Below, piece after piece: positions 12,096 to 23,014 of a DNA stretch of 64,000 bases. A model generated the notes under the pieces. It ran no database searches. It was not told the DNA's origin and saw nothing but the letters and a program-made list of their open reading frames with translations. Position 1 is the stretch's first letter. Each line of letters starts with the position of its first letter. The position numbers and the translations under genes are program-made. Origin of the DNA: Drosophila miranda (Eukaryota > Arthropoda > Insecta > Diptera > Drosophilidae); assembly GCF_003369915.1 (NCBI RefSeq), contig NC_046673.1, forward strand, positions 7,982,001 to 8,046,000, read 5' to 3'.

Positions 12096-14042
12096 ATGGC
12101 ACGCAACGTGCTAGAGAGCAGCCTACTGGGCGCTGGCTTCAGTATTATCTTTCAGGTGAGCGCAGTTTCGAATTTGGCCCCAATTGGTGAGATTGGTATT
12201 GAGAGTACCAGCCAGCCAGCCCAGCCCCCAGCCCGTCAGCAATTAGTCACCATTCTGATGCCTTGTTATTCTTATCACCCTTTTCCCAGATACTATGCCG
12301 CATCCTCACGTTCGGCATCAATGCGTACATTGTGCGCAATGTGGGTCGCGAGGTGCTGGGTATCATGAATGTGCGCCTGCTGCTGCTCGAGAGTACGTTG
12401 CTCTTCTTGTCCCGGGAGGCCATCAATCGGGCTGCACTCAGTGCCAATTCGCAGCAGCGAGACAGGTGCTCGTGGGCTCAATTGATCAACCAGATGTGGC
12501 TTACGTAAGCATTGACGAGCACAAATCCATCCACAAATCTCAAACCCAAACAATAATTTGCCACAATCTGTTGCAGTGTACCCATCTGTGTCGTCCTCTG
12601 TGGCCCCTGTTTGTACATTTGGCTCAACTGGCTCTCGACCGTAGACGCTGTCTACTCCTCCCAATATGAGTTCGCCTGCTATGCCGTTGCCCTGTCCTGT
12701 GTCCTGGAACTGTTCGCCGAGTCCACCGTCTTCGTGGCCCAGGTCTTTTGCTTTGTCAAGCTTAAAATTCTGTTAAACACTCTCCACATCTTCGTGCGCT
12801 CAGCCATTTTTCTGTGGATCGTGATTGGCGACAGGAGTGCGGCCATCACAGCCTTTGGCATTGCCCAGCTGGCCAGTGCAGTAACCATTGTCCTCGGCCA
12901 ATACGGATTCTTCTACTTCTACATCGGGCGCTTCAATGACTACAAACTTCAGCAGGCTCGGAAGAAACAGCCGACACCCACATCCTGGGAGCTGACACTG
13001 TTCGAGCACATGGACGACTTCCCTTTCACGCGGCTGACCGAGTTCCTGCCGGGCGTTATGTTCGATCCCATTGGAAAGTTCTTCAATCGGGAGCTGCAAA
13101 CGCTCACGCTGAGCTTTGTCAAGCAGGGTGTGCTCAAGCAGATCCTCACCGAGGGTGAGAAGTATGTAATGTCGGTCTCCCCAGTGCTGAGCTTTGGCGA
13201 GCAGGCCACCTATGATGTGGTCAACAATCTGGGCAGCATGGCAGCTCGCTTCATATTTCGCCCCATCGAGGATAGTTCCTACTTCTACTTCACGCAGACC
13301 ATATCGCGGGACACGCGTCTGGCCAAACAGCCCTCGGACCAGGTGCGACAGGCCAGCAGCGTGCTGAACAATCTTCTACTGGGAGTCAGTTCCATTGGCA
13401 TGCTGGCGTTCACTTTTGGCCAGAGCTACTCCTACCCAGTGCTGCTGCTGTATGGCGGCCCAGACTTTGTGGCCGGTGGCCTGCCCCAGAGCCTGCTGCA
13501 GTGGCATTGCCTGGCCATCTATCTGCTGTCCGTGAATGGGATCAGTGAGGGCTACATGTTCGCCACCAACACCAGTCGGGACATTGACAAGTACAACTAT
13601 CTGATGGCCATCTTTTCGGTCAGCTTCCTCGTCCTATCCTACGTTTTGACGGGCATCTTTGGGCCGGTTGGCTTCATCTTTGCCAACTGCATCAACATGC
13701 TGGGACGCATCCTTTACAGTACCTATTATATCAGGCAACAGTATCAGCCGCTGTCGCTGAATCCGCTGCAGGGCCTTAAGCCAGCCAAGCTTTTTGCCGG
13801 GACTCTGATCCTGTCTGGGCTCATATGCTATTGGGTAAGTGCTATATCTATTTATTCATTTCAAAATCTGTCTAATCTTTTATGCTTTCGTCCCCTCTGT
13901 GCAGTACCAAAGTTCTGCTCTATTTACCCATTTGGGCATTGGCTTGATAGCCGGCCTTGTGTGTCTACTTGCCTGGGCCCTGTCGCATCGCGATCTGGTG
14001 CGTTTGGCCTGGCGATATGGCAGGCGGATCAAAATCGATTAA
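12096..14042 (+). CDS. Rft1: Rft1, Man5GlcNAc2-PP-dolichol flipping factor (ER membrane)
   Basis: RFT1-family protein, required for N-glycosylation at the step where the lipid-linked oligosaccharide Man5GlcNAc2-PP-dolichol reaches the ER lumen. Four exons: 12096-12155, 12290-12504, 12577-13834, 13905-14042, all with GT/AG borders, giving 556 residues, the size I recall for the D. melanogaster protein. The N-terminus (MARNVLESSLLGAGFSIIFQ) is the hallmark of fly Rft1. It leads into the first of about 12 hydrophobic segments, including the conserved YIVRNVGREVLGIMNVRLLL and REAINRAAL stretches. The loop near the middle (FEHMDDFPFTRLTEFLPG) and the basic C-terminus (YGRRIKID) are also family-like. 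ATG 12096 begins exactly at the family start. There is no truncation. Confidence 0.93.
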
Positions 14043-14599
14043 AGGATATGGGTTGGGCGATTTATCGGAGAGCGCACAAAATGTGGAATGGAATACTTAA
14101 ATATTTATATAGACAATTGTAAATTAATTCCGGAATTAAGTTATTTACCTATTGAATGTTTGTAGTGCTTCTATGCTTCGTTAATGTTAAGGCTTGCATT
14201 AAAAGACAACGACAAATTGTATTATATTTTTGTTTAAACAAGAATTGGATGTATCCAATCTATTTTGACGGAATTTAAATAAATTTTAATTAATTTAAAA
14301 ATTCAACGGAAAAACATAGTAGGGTTTTGGTATTTTATGTGCATAGAAATCAATACCCCAAATGTACTAACGCATAGGCATAAATTCCCTAACTCGTTCA
14401 AATAAGTACCGCAACAGCACGCGACAAATAAATTGTATTAAATAATATCCTGATGTAACTTCTCTTTAACTGTCTTCTCACATAAGCGAGAATAATGACA
14501 TTATTATCCTGATATACCTTTTCTTAAACTTCACTCATTTATTTTAAATCCATAAATATTTCATACCAAAACATCCCAAGCATGTATTTTTTTAACAGA

Positions 14600-14720
14600 A
14601 ACGTTCTCACTGAGCAACCGAGCGCGCAACAGGGTGACCGTTTGCGATATTTTTAATATTTTCCGGTATTTTTTGAAGTCAAAATTGAACCGACGGTATA
14701 TAATGGTATATTTTGTCCAT
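14600..14720 (-). promoter_or_regulatory. Promoter-like cluster with no obvious gene
   Basis: Contains GGTATATTTT (14704-14713), CGGTATATA (14693-14701), CCGGTATTTTTT (14663-14674) and, read on the minus strand, GGTCACCCTG near 14638. These resemble the GGTATWTTT and GGTCACACTR core elements of fly constitutive promoters. Neither side has a gene starting here: Rft1 ends to the left and the PHD/SAM gene begins 1.1 kb to the right. It may be a relic or part of the nearby dispersed repeat. Confidence 0.3.
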
Positions 14721-14812
14721 TTCATCAATCTATTAAATTTCATTTTCATCGTTATATAGAAATTCAATAAAAGCAATTATTTAAATTAAGCCAATCAAGT
14801 AGAAAATTGATT

Positions 14813-15190
14813 CATCAATGATTTTTATTGTATAATTATTATTCTTGATTTTATTTGAATAATTATTATTTTTGATTTTTATTATATAATTATTATTATA
14901 GTTATTATTCTTGATTTTTATTGAATAATTATGATTTTTGATTTTTATTGTGTAATTATTATTATAATTTTTATTGTTAATTTTTATTGAATAATTATTA
15001 GATTTGATTTTTATTGAATATTAATATTTTTGATTTTTATTGAATAATTATTATTCTTGATTTTTATTGTATAATTATTATTCTTGATTTTTATTAAGTA
15101 ATTATTATTTTTGACTTTTATTGTTCATATTCTAATTATTTGTTTTTGTTTTTTATCGAATAATGTTTATTTCTGATTTTTATTGCTTGT
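14813..15190. repeat. Imperfect tandem array of a 27-32 base A/T-rich unit
   Basis: About twelve copies of a unit of the form tgatttttattgaataatt plus a variable attatt tail. The copies vary in the length of the tail and by single substitutions. Only A/T-rich words with a recurring 'tgattttta' core are seen. It is a minisatellite-like array with no coding capacity. Confidence 0.85.
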
Positions 15191-15264
15191 GATTTTTTTT
15201 ATGTTTGTCTTCCCAGGCTACCAGCAACATTGCGACTGTTTTTTTGTTTAACTATTTTGTTTAA

Positions 15265-15722
15265 ATTGAGCAAAATGAACAACTATCCTGTTTCGTTTTT
15301 TTGTTTTGACCTATTTTGCTAAAACATTTTTTTTAGAAAAAATTAATTAAAAATTTGATTCATAAATCATATAAAATTAAGTGGGCATGGTAAAAAGTTG
15401 TATTTAGCTAATAATATTCGACGGAATATCAAAATTGAACAATAGGAACGACTATCCTTTTGTTTGTTTTGTTTGACCATTTTCGCTAAAACCTCTTTTT
15501 AAGCAAAATGCAATAAAAGCAAGTGTTTAAAAAAATCTAGTCAATTATAAAATAGATTCATTAATCGGATAAAATTTGTCGGCATGGCTAAATTTTCTAT
15601 ATAGTTAGTAATAATCCACGGAATATCAAAAGCGAGGAATATGTAAAATATAACTTGAATTCGTCAGTATATTTACGGTATATTTTTAAATGAGACGGTA
15701 TTTTTTGGTATATTTCTGAGGG
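15265..15722 (+). repeat. Promoter-proximal dispersed repeat, copy 1 (tandem units)
   Basis: Two tandem units can be aligned. Each begins near a 'gaac(a/g)actatcct' word (15286, 15452), runs through 'gctaaaac', 'attcat(a/t)aat' and 'g(g)gcatgg', and ends at 'cggaatatcaaaa' (15418-15430, 15611-15622). After the second unit comes a block at 15661-15722 with repeated GGTATATTT words. That block is closely matched at 40260-40325 upstream of dwg. The left part (GAAAATTGATTCATCAAT, 14801-14818) also recurs near 46.06 kb on the other strand. The family is unnamed to me and no coding capacity or clear termini were found. Confidence 0.6.
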
Positions 15723-15738
15723 TCAGACCATATATACT

Positions 15739-15746
15739 TATCGATA
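15739..15746. promoter_or_regulatory. DRE (TATCGATA) upstream of the PHD/SAM gene
   Basis: A perfect DREF-binding palindrome 69 bases before the ATG. It is followed directly by GGTCACAC, which matches the core of fly promoter Motif 1, and preceded by two GGTATATTT-type words. The arrangement is that of a TATA-less constitutive promoter. Confidence 0.7.
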
Positions 15747-15814
15747 GGTCACACAGGCGCGCAAGTAACAACATTTTCGTATAGTCTGCATCCTTTGCAA
15801 TTTGCTGGCCTAAG

Positions 15815-17524
15815 ATGAAGCGTACCAAGGACGAGGACAAAGACGAGTCCGCCAGTGCCACTAACAACTTGAATTCAAGCACTGGCAGTAACAGCAACGA
15901 TGCTGCTTCAACGGGCACCGTCTCAGCATCGACTGCCGTTCGCACCACAGGACGCGTCAAGGTAGGTTACATTTCCCGCCGATTTGCCAGAATCCCCCGT
16001 ACTGACAAGCTTTGCATTTTATTTGCATTGAACACCTTATAGAAACCCAAGCAAGTTTACGATCCATCTGATAATTATATCTCGCGTGGGCACCGCAACT
16101 CAACGCCAGCGAATAGCAATGTGCCAGCGTCGCCATTGCCGGCATCGGCCCCGGTACCACCAGTGCCAGTTACACCGCCTGCGGCGGTGGCTGTGCCCAA
16201 TCCCAAGACAGAACTATCCGCCACTAGTGCTTTGCAAGATTTGGAGTCCGGGCAGCCGCTGCGTCAGTTCGATACATGCGAAAAGTGCGGCAAAATGGAA
16301 GTAAAGCGTGGTTCTGGCCACAAGAGCAATTATCTCGCATGCAAGAGTTGCCAGCACAAATGTATGTACCTTACCCCCAAATCCCCAGTCCACCCAACCT
16401 CTTCAAACTCCATGCTCATCTGCATCCCATCTATTGGTTTATGTGTTTTTCCAGGGCACTTTTCCTGCCTCGCCATCACATTTGATGTCCTGGCCGTTGC
16501 TCGCAAAAAGTACAAGTGCGTGTCATGCCGCCACTGCCGCATTTGCGGCACCAAGGGCAGAGATCTGGCCATCTGCTCTGTGTGCGTGTATTCTTTCCAC
16601 CGCAATTGCCATGATCCGCCCTTGATCGGTTCCGATCTCAGCGAGTGCCAATGGAAATGCCACGGCTGTGAGTTTGGCAGGAACAACAATAACGACCATT
16701 CGGCCAGTGAACAGTCTCGACGTAAATCATATCCGGGACGCAAAAAGCGTGCCCAGTCGGATCCCGCTGGTCAGGAGAAGTCGCCACCAGTCAAGCAGGC
16801 CAAAACCGCGCAGGAATCGAAGGAAAAGATAAAAACAGAAGACAGTGTCGCCGCCACAGTTGCCACAGAACCATCCACCAAGAATGATGACCCAAAGGAA
16901 AAAGAAAAGGGGGAGCCGAATATCAAAAAAGAGAAAATCGAATGCGAGGAAAAGCGCATGTCTATGGAGGAAAATGAAGAGTCAAAGGAAGCTCTTACAG
17001 TAGAGGGGACCAATAAAAAGCCCAAGGAAAAGGTGGACCTAAAGCCGGACGAAGATCTGCCAGAAAAGTTGGATGGAAAAGGGCTAGAAAAGAAGCCCGA
17101 AGAAGGAGGCCAGCAAGAAAAACCAAAAGAAGAGTCACCGATGCCGCTGGAGCGCATGGACCAGCAGCCATTGGAGGAGGCGGCGGTGCCCACTGCCAGC
17201 GATGAAGATGAAGTCGCTCCTGTCAGTGTTCAGGCGGCTCCAGAACCCTTAAAGGATGCAGGGCCCAAGATGGAAGACCACCCAAGTCCGGTGTGCACCT
17301 GGACTGTTGAGCAGGTTGTCACATATCTGGGCCGTTTCTATCCGGTTGAGGCTGAAGCATTTAAACATCAGGACGTGGATGGCGCCTCGCTGTTGCTGCT
17401 CACGCGCGAGGATGTGATAAATGGTTTTGGCTTTAAACTTGGACCGGCTCTGCGCGTCTTTCAGATTATCCTTGGCCTCCAGTCACACACCAACAATGTG
17501 GCCCTGGGCTGGTCATCTACCTAG
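15815..17524 (+). CDS. Nuclear protein with two PHD-type zinc fingers and a C-terminal SAM domain (possibly the CG2662 orthologue)
   Basis: Three exons (15815-15961, 16043-16361, 16455-17524) give 511 residues. After a Ser/Asn-rich start and a Pro/Ala linker, two adjacent C4HC3 fingers occupy about residues 128-225: CEKCGKMEV, then CKSC, WHFSCL, CVSCRHC, and then CRICGTKG, CSVC, FHRNCH, WKCHGC. The middle third is highly charged (Lys/Glu/Pro repeats). Residues 436-499 form a SAM domain (WTVEQVVTYLGRFYP through LGPALRVFQIILGL), a helical protein-protein contact module. This layout indicates a histone-tail reader in a chromatin complex. The name CG2662 rests only on my memory of the neighbourhood. 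The short exon 2-3 boundary splits the tryptophan of the first finger, a correct join. Confidence 0.85.
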
Positions 17525-18341
17525 ATTAGCTCCCCTAAGGATTCTATTTTATATTTGAAGTCTTAAGAAGTTTTTTTTTTTTTTCGGACCGTAACTATTA
17601 CTATTATTAGAATACTCTCTGTTCTGTGTGAGCCGAAACGAACGCGAAAGCTCACCAATTATTAGTGAAATGAACGCTTATATTATTTTTTTTTTTTTCA
17701 ACTTAAACGAAATCACTGGTGTTTGATTGTTTACACAGCCCTTCTCTAGTCAGAAGTAGACAATTTTCCTACTCGTTTCTGAATGTACCCTAAAGAAGAT
17801 TTAATTTACTTTAAATTCAATTCAAGAAAAGGTATGTACTTCTCCAGGAATTTGGAAAATGTATACGGCGAACCCTGAAGGAAATGTAACTCAAATTCCT
17901 CTCCCGGAATTCTGAAACCCTAATGGAAAATGTATTTAAATATAATAAAGCGAATGAAATGTACCTCTCCAGGAACTATAAAAGTATGTATACAACGAAT
18001 GAAATACATTAGAATATATGATTTAAAAGCATTCCCCATAGATTCCACCTAAGATCGATTAAATGTTGAATAAAGAAATTATTTCTTGAGTTTTTTTGTT
18101 TCCTTTAATTTCAAACAAAATGATAAGTATAGTACATAATTGGAGTGAGTTGTGTTACTCCGGGGGCAATGTGGATTTTCATATAATCCATAATTACTAA
18201 ATAAAACACACACAAAGAACAAACACATGCACACACGCATACAGAGTAGTGGGAATATCAAAGTACATCAAATGTAAGCATTACACGGCCCAACTTTGGG
18301 CTCTTGGGACAAATACTGTTGGGAGGGCGATCCAGATCTTT
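17525..18341. other. Convergent 3' regions of the PHD/SAM gene and Ugalt
   Basis: An A/T-rich spacer with poly-T tracts at 17571-17584 and 17687-17698 and several AATAAA-like signals on both strands (for example 18068-18073). A local repeat of 'aaatgta(a/c)ctc...cc(a/c)ggaa(c/t)t' occurs three times in 17820-17990. No gene is seen. Confidence 0.5.
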
Positions 18342-19811
18342 TCAGACGCGCGGCAGCAGCTTCTCTTCATCGCCCGTCGTCTGTGCCGTTGTCTTGGGAC
18401 CAGATCGGGACGGATCGTAGCCGTACATAAAGATCGAGGCGATGACTAAGGCAGCGCCAAAGCTGAACTGCAGGGTGAGATTAAAGTCAAAGATGTAGAT
18501 GGAGGCCACGCAGGATATGATGATGGCCAGGGATGTGGCGAAACCCTTTAGAATGTTGTCCGCATACTTGACCACAACGGCCACGATGAGGCCGCCGCCG
18601 GCCTGCAGCAGCACCAGATACCACACAAAGAAATCGTAACCATGGAAGAAACCATGCTCGAAGATGCGACTGGCGTCGTTAACAAAGCACGTGAGCAGGC
18701 CAAATGGTATGCTCAGCAGACTGAGCTGCACGTTTACAATCCACACGGAGATCTCGGCTCCCTTAAGAATCTTCTCGAAGTAAATGCCCGCAAAACCGGA
18801 CAGGAAGCAGGCACCCAAGGCGGACCACAATCCTAACATCCGATTCTGTTCGGGTATCGCACTCGACGACGATGCTGCACCGCCGCCAGTTGACGACGAC
18901 GAGGAGGATGAGTCACTGCTGCCGCTCGGACTCGTGACAGTCTGGGCGAGTTGAACCAAGACAATGCCCATGACCAGCAGGAGCAGGGCACCCCACTGCG
19001 TGGTGAGCAGCTTACGGCGTAGGATGACCACGGCGAACATGGCCGTGGTGAGGATCTTTAGTTGATATGTGACCTGGTAGGTGGCCGCATCCAGATGCGA
19101 GGCCGACACATACAGCAGATTGTTCTGCACAATGTATACCAGCGAGGGTACGCACACCTTGAGCGTGTCCACGGGATTGGCAATGATCGTCCTGTGCAGC
19201 GAACGCACAAACTTCTGGGCATCCTTGCCCTCCTCATTGAATACCAGAAACAGGCATGTTATCAGCTTGGCAAACTCGGCCATTAGAACAGCTAGAAGAC
19301 AAGAGCGATAAAAGGTAAACAATCAAGTCCAAAATAGAGATAAAGAAACAGGCTAAAGAATTCTAATTTATGACCAAAATAGAACGATTCGAATGATGTT
19401 GAATGCGCAGCAGTGTGTGCGTTACACAAGCGGAAGTACGTCGGTGGTTTCTTATCAAGCGCTTCCTCTAGAGCTCCCCATGCCAAACTCTTGTTCACTT
19501 CCAGCGCCTCTGCTGATCTGCTGATGCTTGCGTGGAATTGCCAACGTAAATGCTTTGCCAACATTCCATGCTGGGCAACAGCAACTCACCCGTTGAACTC
19601 AGGAAAATGTCGCCGGGTCTGGTCCGGGCATAGCGCATGCTGAGGCCCAAGATCGCATTCTGCAGCGTTAGCGTTAGGAGACTAATGTACTTCAGAGTGT
19701 TCGTGTTCACTGTACGATAAGAAATGGGAGCGGGCAACAGCATTATGACATTAATTATGAAGAGTTCGGATCCAACTAAACATATGTATATTACTCACTA
19801 TGGATATTCAT
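18342..19811 (-). CDS. Ugalt: Ugalt, Golgi UDP-galactose / UDP-N-acetylgalactosamine transporter
   Basis: Nucleotide-sugar transporter of the SLC35A type, moving UDP-galactose from cytosol into the Golgi for glycoprotein and proteoglycan synthesis. Three coding exons: 19811-19799 (only 13 bases, MNIH plus one base), 19709-19590 and 19291-18342, total 360 residues. Family marks include NTLKYISLLTLTLQNAILGL, the MRYARTRPGDIFLSST loop, VYIVQNNLLYVSASHLDAAT and, near the C-terminus, GYDPSRS. About ten membrane segments are visible. A Ser/Gly-rich loop near residues 160-190 is variable between species. The 13-base first exon is required to give the fly N-terminus MNxxHMN; without it translation would start inside exon 2. 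The gene is divergent from eIF2B-beta. Confidence 0.92.
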
Positions 19812-20661
19812 GGTTATTTCGGAAACGGTTTGCGTATGCGAGAGAGAGCAAACAAAAATATATGATAGGGTAGACCGGTAGACGCAAGAATAGAGTCGGA
19901 GCAAACAGAATACAGAATAGAATTGAATAGAATAGAATAGAACACAGAGCCAGCAGCCAGTTAAATCAACACCGCGAGCAAACACTGAGATCGATCCGGA
20001 TTCAAAATCCGGGGTCTAGAGGAAATTTCTTTTCGTTTTTTCTGCCAGTCTTTCTGCCACCGAACCGTGCGTCGGTCAATGTGGTAGCGTCCTCAGCTTT
20101 GGGAAGAAGACACGTAAACAACAATTTGAAGCTTCAGAGCTGCCCATTCTCGCGGCCAGGGCAAGTTTTTATCGTTGGGCATTTCTGCTATGTGGTTGTT
20201 GTAATTGTTATTGTTGTGTTGCTGCTGCGCTGGCTGCGGCGGCCTCTCTTCCCCGATAACCGATTGCACAGCTGACGGAGCAGTGTATGCCGCCGTGTTG
20301 GCCATTCAGCGGTATTCGTACGAAATAAAAAAGGCTAAATCTTATATGAAGAAATCTATCAAATTAACTAGCTAGTCCACAAACTGTTTAATGTAAATTG
20401 ATGCAAATTCTCAAAGTTTACAGTTTAAATTACTATTATAATTATATACAAAATACCATAGGCATACATATGTATATTTTTATTTGTTCAGCTTGTGCTG
20501 GTTTGGCTTGGTACCCACTACTTGCAGAGCACACAGCTATTTATAGCTGATACCTGTCATACCTGTCTCACAGGGCATGGTATCGATAACATACGTGGTA
20601 ATACGTCTGTTTACCAAATTTTATTATTTTGACGGTAATTTTTAATACGCTTGGGGTCAAA
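19812..20661. other. Divergent promoter region of Ugalt and eIF2B-beta
   Basis: Holds the likely 5' UTR of Ugalt (a CAA- and GA-rich stretch around 19,820-20,300, read on the minus strand) and the DRE of eIF2B-beta. No frame or repeat element of note apart from short 'atagaataga' repeats at 19917-19940. Confidence 0.5.
20581..20588. promoter_or_regulatory. DRE (TATCGATA) upstream of eIF2B-beta
   Basis: A perfect palindrome 74 bases before the ATG of eIF2B-beta, which suits DREF-driven expression of a growth-related gene. Confidence 0.65.
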
Positions 20662-21969
20662 ATGCGCGAACAGCCACTGAAAGAGGTCACCCAGCTAATA
20701 CATGCCATCAAAGTGGGGTAAGTGAGCAATAAACGCATGGTTCAAGTACAGCAGCTGCCATTTCCTCTTTGCAGGTTGGTGGAGGGCTCCTTCGGCATAA
20801 CCAACAAGACATTAGACATCTTCAAATACATAATCATCAGCAAGAGCTGGAAGAATGCCGAGTAAGTATGGCTGCCTAGAGCTATGTGCAACTCTCAATT
20901 AATAAATAAATCCATTGCAGTGCCCTGATGCAGATTGTGCGGGCTCAATGCCGCATCTTGCAGGCGGCCCTGCCACAGGAGACTGTTACCTCGAACATAG
21001 CACGTCGCATCTTGAAACTCACCCGCGAGGAGTTCGATCTGCTGCAGGCCAAGGTCCAGCACTTTACAGATGACTCACAGGCCTCGCTGTCGCTCCACAA
21101 ACTGGTCACCCAGACCAGCGAGAGTAATGTGAGCGTTGACTATTCGGTGCCACAGCAGGGGCTGCGCGAGGCCCTGCTGGATCATCTGCAGGAGGTGGAA
21201 ACGGAGCTTGAGACCAGCTCGGAGAACATCTGCGTTCAGGCTGAAGAGCACATACACTCGTCGGAGATCATACTTACGCTGGGACACTCGCGCAGCGTGG
21301 AGAATTTCCTTAAGCGAGCCATCAAGAAGCGTCAGTTCCTCACCATCATTGTGGCGGAATGTGCGCCCGCCTGTCGTGTGAGTGAAACTTTAATCTCCTC
21401 TGCAAGGAGATCAGCAATTGATCTTCTCTTCTTTTGCAGGGTCACAATCTGGCTACCAGCTTGGCTGCGGAGAAGAATGTGGAGATTATTGTCATCCCAG
21501 ATGCGGCCATTTTTGCCATGATGTCACGTGTCAACAAGGTCATCATTGGCACACACAGTGTTCTGGCCAACGGTGGCCTGAGAGCTGCCTGCGGTGCTTA
21601 TACAGTAGCTCTAGCCGCCAAGCACTATTCCGTGCCTGTGATTGTCCTCGCGCCCATGTACAAACTGTCGCCACTGCATCTGTGCGAACAGGATGCCTTC
21701 AATATGGTCGGCTGTGCCGAGGATGTGATCCCATACGATTCAATACCGGCCCGCGAGGCCAAGGTCTACAGTCCCATGTTCGACTATGTGCCACCTGAGT
21801 TGGTCACGTTATTCATATCCAATACGTAAGTAAATTAGTTTAACATTTATTATTCAACAAGTAAATCAATCAATTTTATGTAATATAACCTACTAGCGGT
21901 GGCCACGCCCCATCGTACGTGTATCGTCTGCTCACGGAACTGTATCATCCCGAGGACTTGGAGATTTGA
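20662..21969 (+). CDS. eIF2Bbeta: eIF2B-beta, beta subunit of the eIF2 guanine-nucleotide exchange factor
   Basis: A regulatory subunit of the cytosolic eIF2B decamer that recharges eIF2 with GTP and senses phosphorylated eIF2-alpha. Five exons (20662-20717, 20775-20861, 20921-21377, 21440-21825, 21897-21969) give 352 residues. The IF-2B/Rossmann C-terminal half is clear: ILTLGHSRSVENFL, the conserved VVAEC-like stretch (TIIVAECAPACRGH), IPDAAIFAMMSRVNKVIIG, then THSVLANGGLRAACGAYTVA and APMYKLSP. It closes with TGGHAPSYVYRLLTELYHPEDLEI, typical of beta subunits. The N-terminal helical domain (REQPLKEVTQLIHAIKVG) is intact. Its stop lies 59 bases from the stop of the convergent phosphatase gene. 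Confidence 0.94.
21846..21851 (-). terminator. Nearest poly(A) signal for the phosphatase gene, inside eIF2B-beta
   Basis: On the minus strand the first AATAAA after the phosphatase stop lies in the last intron of eIF2B-beta. If it is used, the two messages overlap in antisense by roughly 100-200 bases. Confidence 0.4.
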
Positions 21970-22006
21970 AATCGTTTTACACTTTGTTTGCCACACACAC
22001 TCGACC

Positions 22007-22012
22007 AATAAA
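22007..22012 (+). terminator. Poly(A) signal AATAAA of eIF2B-beta
   Basis: A canonical signal 38 bases after the stop. Cleavage 10-30 bases downstream would end the transcript at or inside the 3' coding end of the convergent phosphatase gene. Confidence 0.7.
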
Positions 22013-22028
22013 GGACACCCCTAATTAT

Positions 22029-23014
22029 CTATTCTTGTATATTCTGGAGCAATTGCGTAAAGTCTGCCAGGCTGTCGGCATAATAGTCTGGTTGTGCGTC
22101 AACAGGAGCATTGAACATATCCTCTTTGGTGAGGCAGCCGCTCAGGACGAGCAGTGACTGATAGCCGCACGATTTACCGAACTGGACGTCTTGCACCAGG
22201 GTGTCACCAATGAAGATGCAACGTTTGGGGTCTGTGATCTCAAACATTTCTGCGAACATCTCCCCCAAAATGGGCGATGGCTTGCCCAGGAAGGTGGCCT
22301 CGCGCTGCGTATAGCGCTTCACATGCTCCAAGAAGTCAAAGAATCCAGCCACATTGAGGTTTTCAGCGAGGGGCATGATGACATCGCTTCCTCCCGCTAT
22401 CAGCTGGCAATCCTCGTTCTGCTGCAGATGCCTAATGGCCTTAGCCAGCTCCACGTAGGACATGTCCAGGTGGATGTCGAATAGCACAGCGCCCACAGGC
22501 TTGTCAATGCTTAAATGATCTACCAGCGAGGCAGCTGTTAGATGTTCTTTGACTTGCTGCAAGGAAAGTCAATCAATAATTTACTCCACCACGAAAAATC
22601 GCACCCTCCAGCACCCATCCTCACCAGCGACTCAAAGTCGATGCCTTGCTTACGCAACGTCTCGTTGGCTTCCAACGACATGAGGGAGTAGACACGCTGC
22701 CCAGGCCTGTGCTTGTTTAGATAACGCACAATCGTCTTGACGGGATGCACAACGTCATCGTCATGGACATTGTTGGCTCCAATATGCTTAAACTTGGCCA
22801 TGTACTGTTCATCGGTGCGAAAGCTGTTGTTCGAAACAAACTTTATTTGCTTGCCGGCCGATTTTAAGGCATTGACGGCAACTCCAGTGCCCGGTATCCA
22901 GCCCACCAGCATCCAGACAACGCCATCGCAGTCGCTGATCACCAAGTCAAAGGAGTCAATGAATTGACGCTGCTCCTTCTGGCTGAGTTCGAGTATATGA
23001 CGTGGTGGAGCCAT
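22029..23014 (-). CDS. CG2680: HAD-superfamily phosphatase of the phosphoglycolate / pyridoxal phosphatase type (CG2680-like)
   Basis: Two exons (23014-22625, 22556-22029) give 305 residues. HAD motif I is DCDGVVW at residues 28-34, with both catalytic aspartates present. Motif II is the FVSNNS stretch. The cap region contains HPVKTIVRYLNK, and motifs III/IV are GKPSP and FIGDTLVQDVQFGKSCGYQSLLVLSG. This is the p-nitrophenylphosphatase/PGP subfamily; family members hydrolyse phosphoglycolate or pyridoxal phosphate in the cytosol. The exact substrate cannot be told from sequence. The start MAPPRHILELSQKEQ was chosen because the frame upstream has no other ATG. A GTG-initiated extension rich in Arg/Ala is not credible. 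Its 3' end converges on eIF2B-beta. Confidence 0.9.

Larger units (their letters stand above)
14043..15814. other. AT-rich spacer between Rft1 and the PHD/SAM gene
   Basis: This spacer contains the Rft1 3' UTR (AATAAA-like signals near 14278), a possible orphan promoter at 14600-14720, a long array of imperfect A/T-rich repeats (14813-15190), and a tandemly repeated dispersed element (15265-15722) that ends just before the start of the next gene. No coding frame is credible. Confidence 0.6.
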
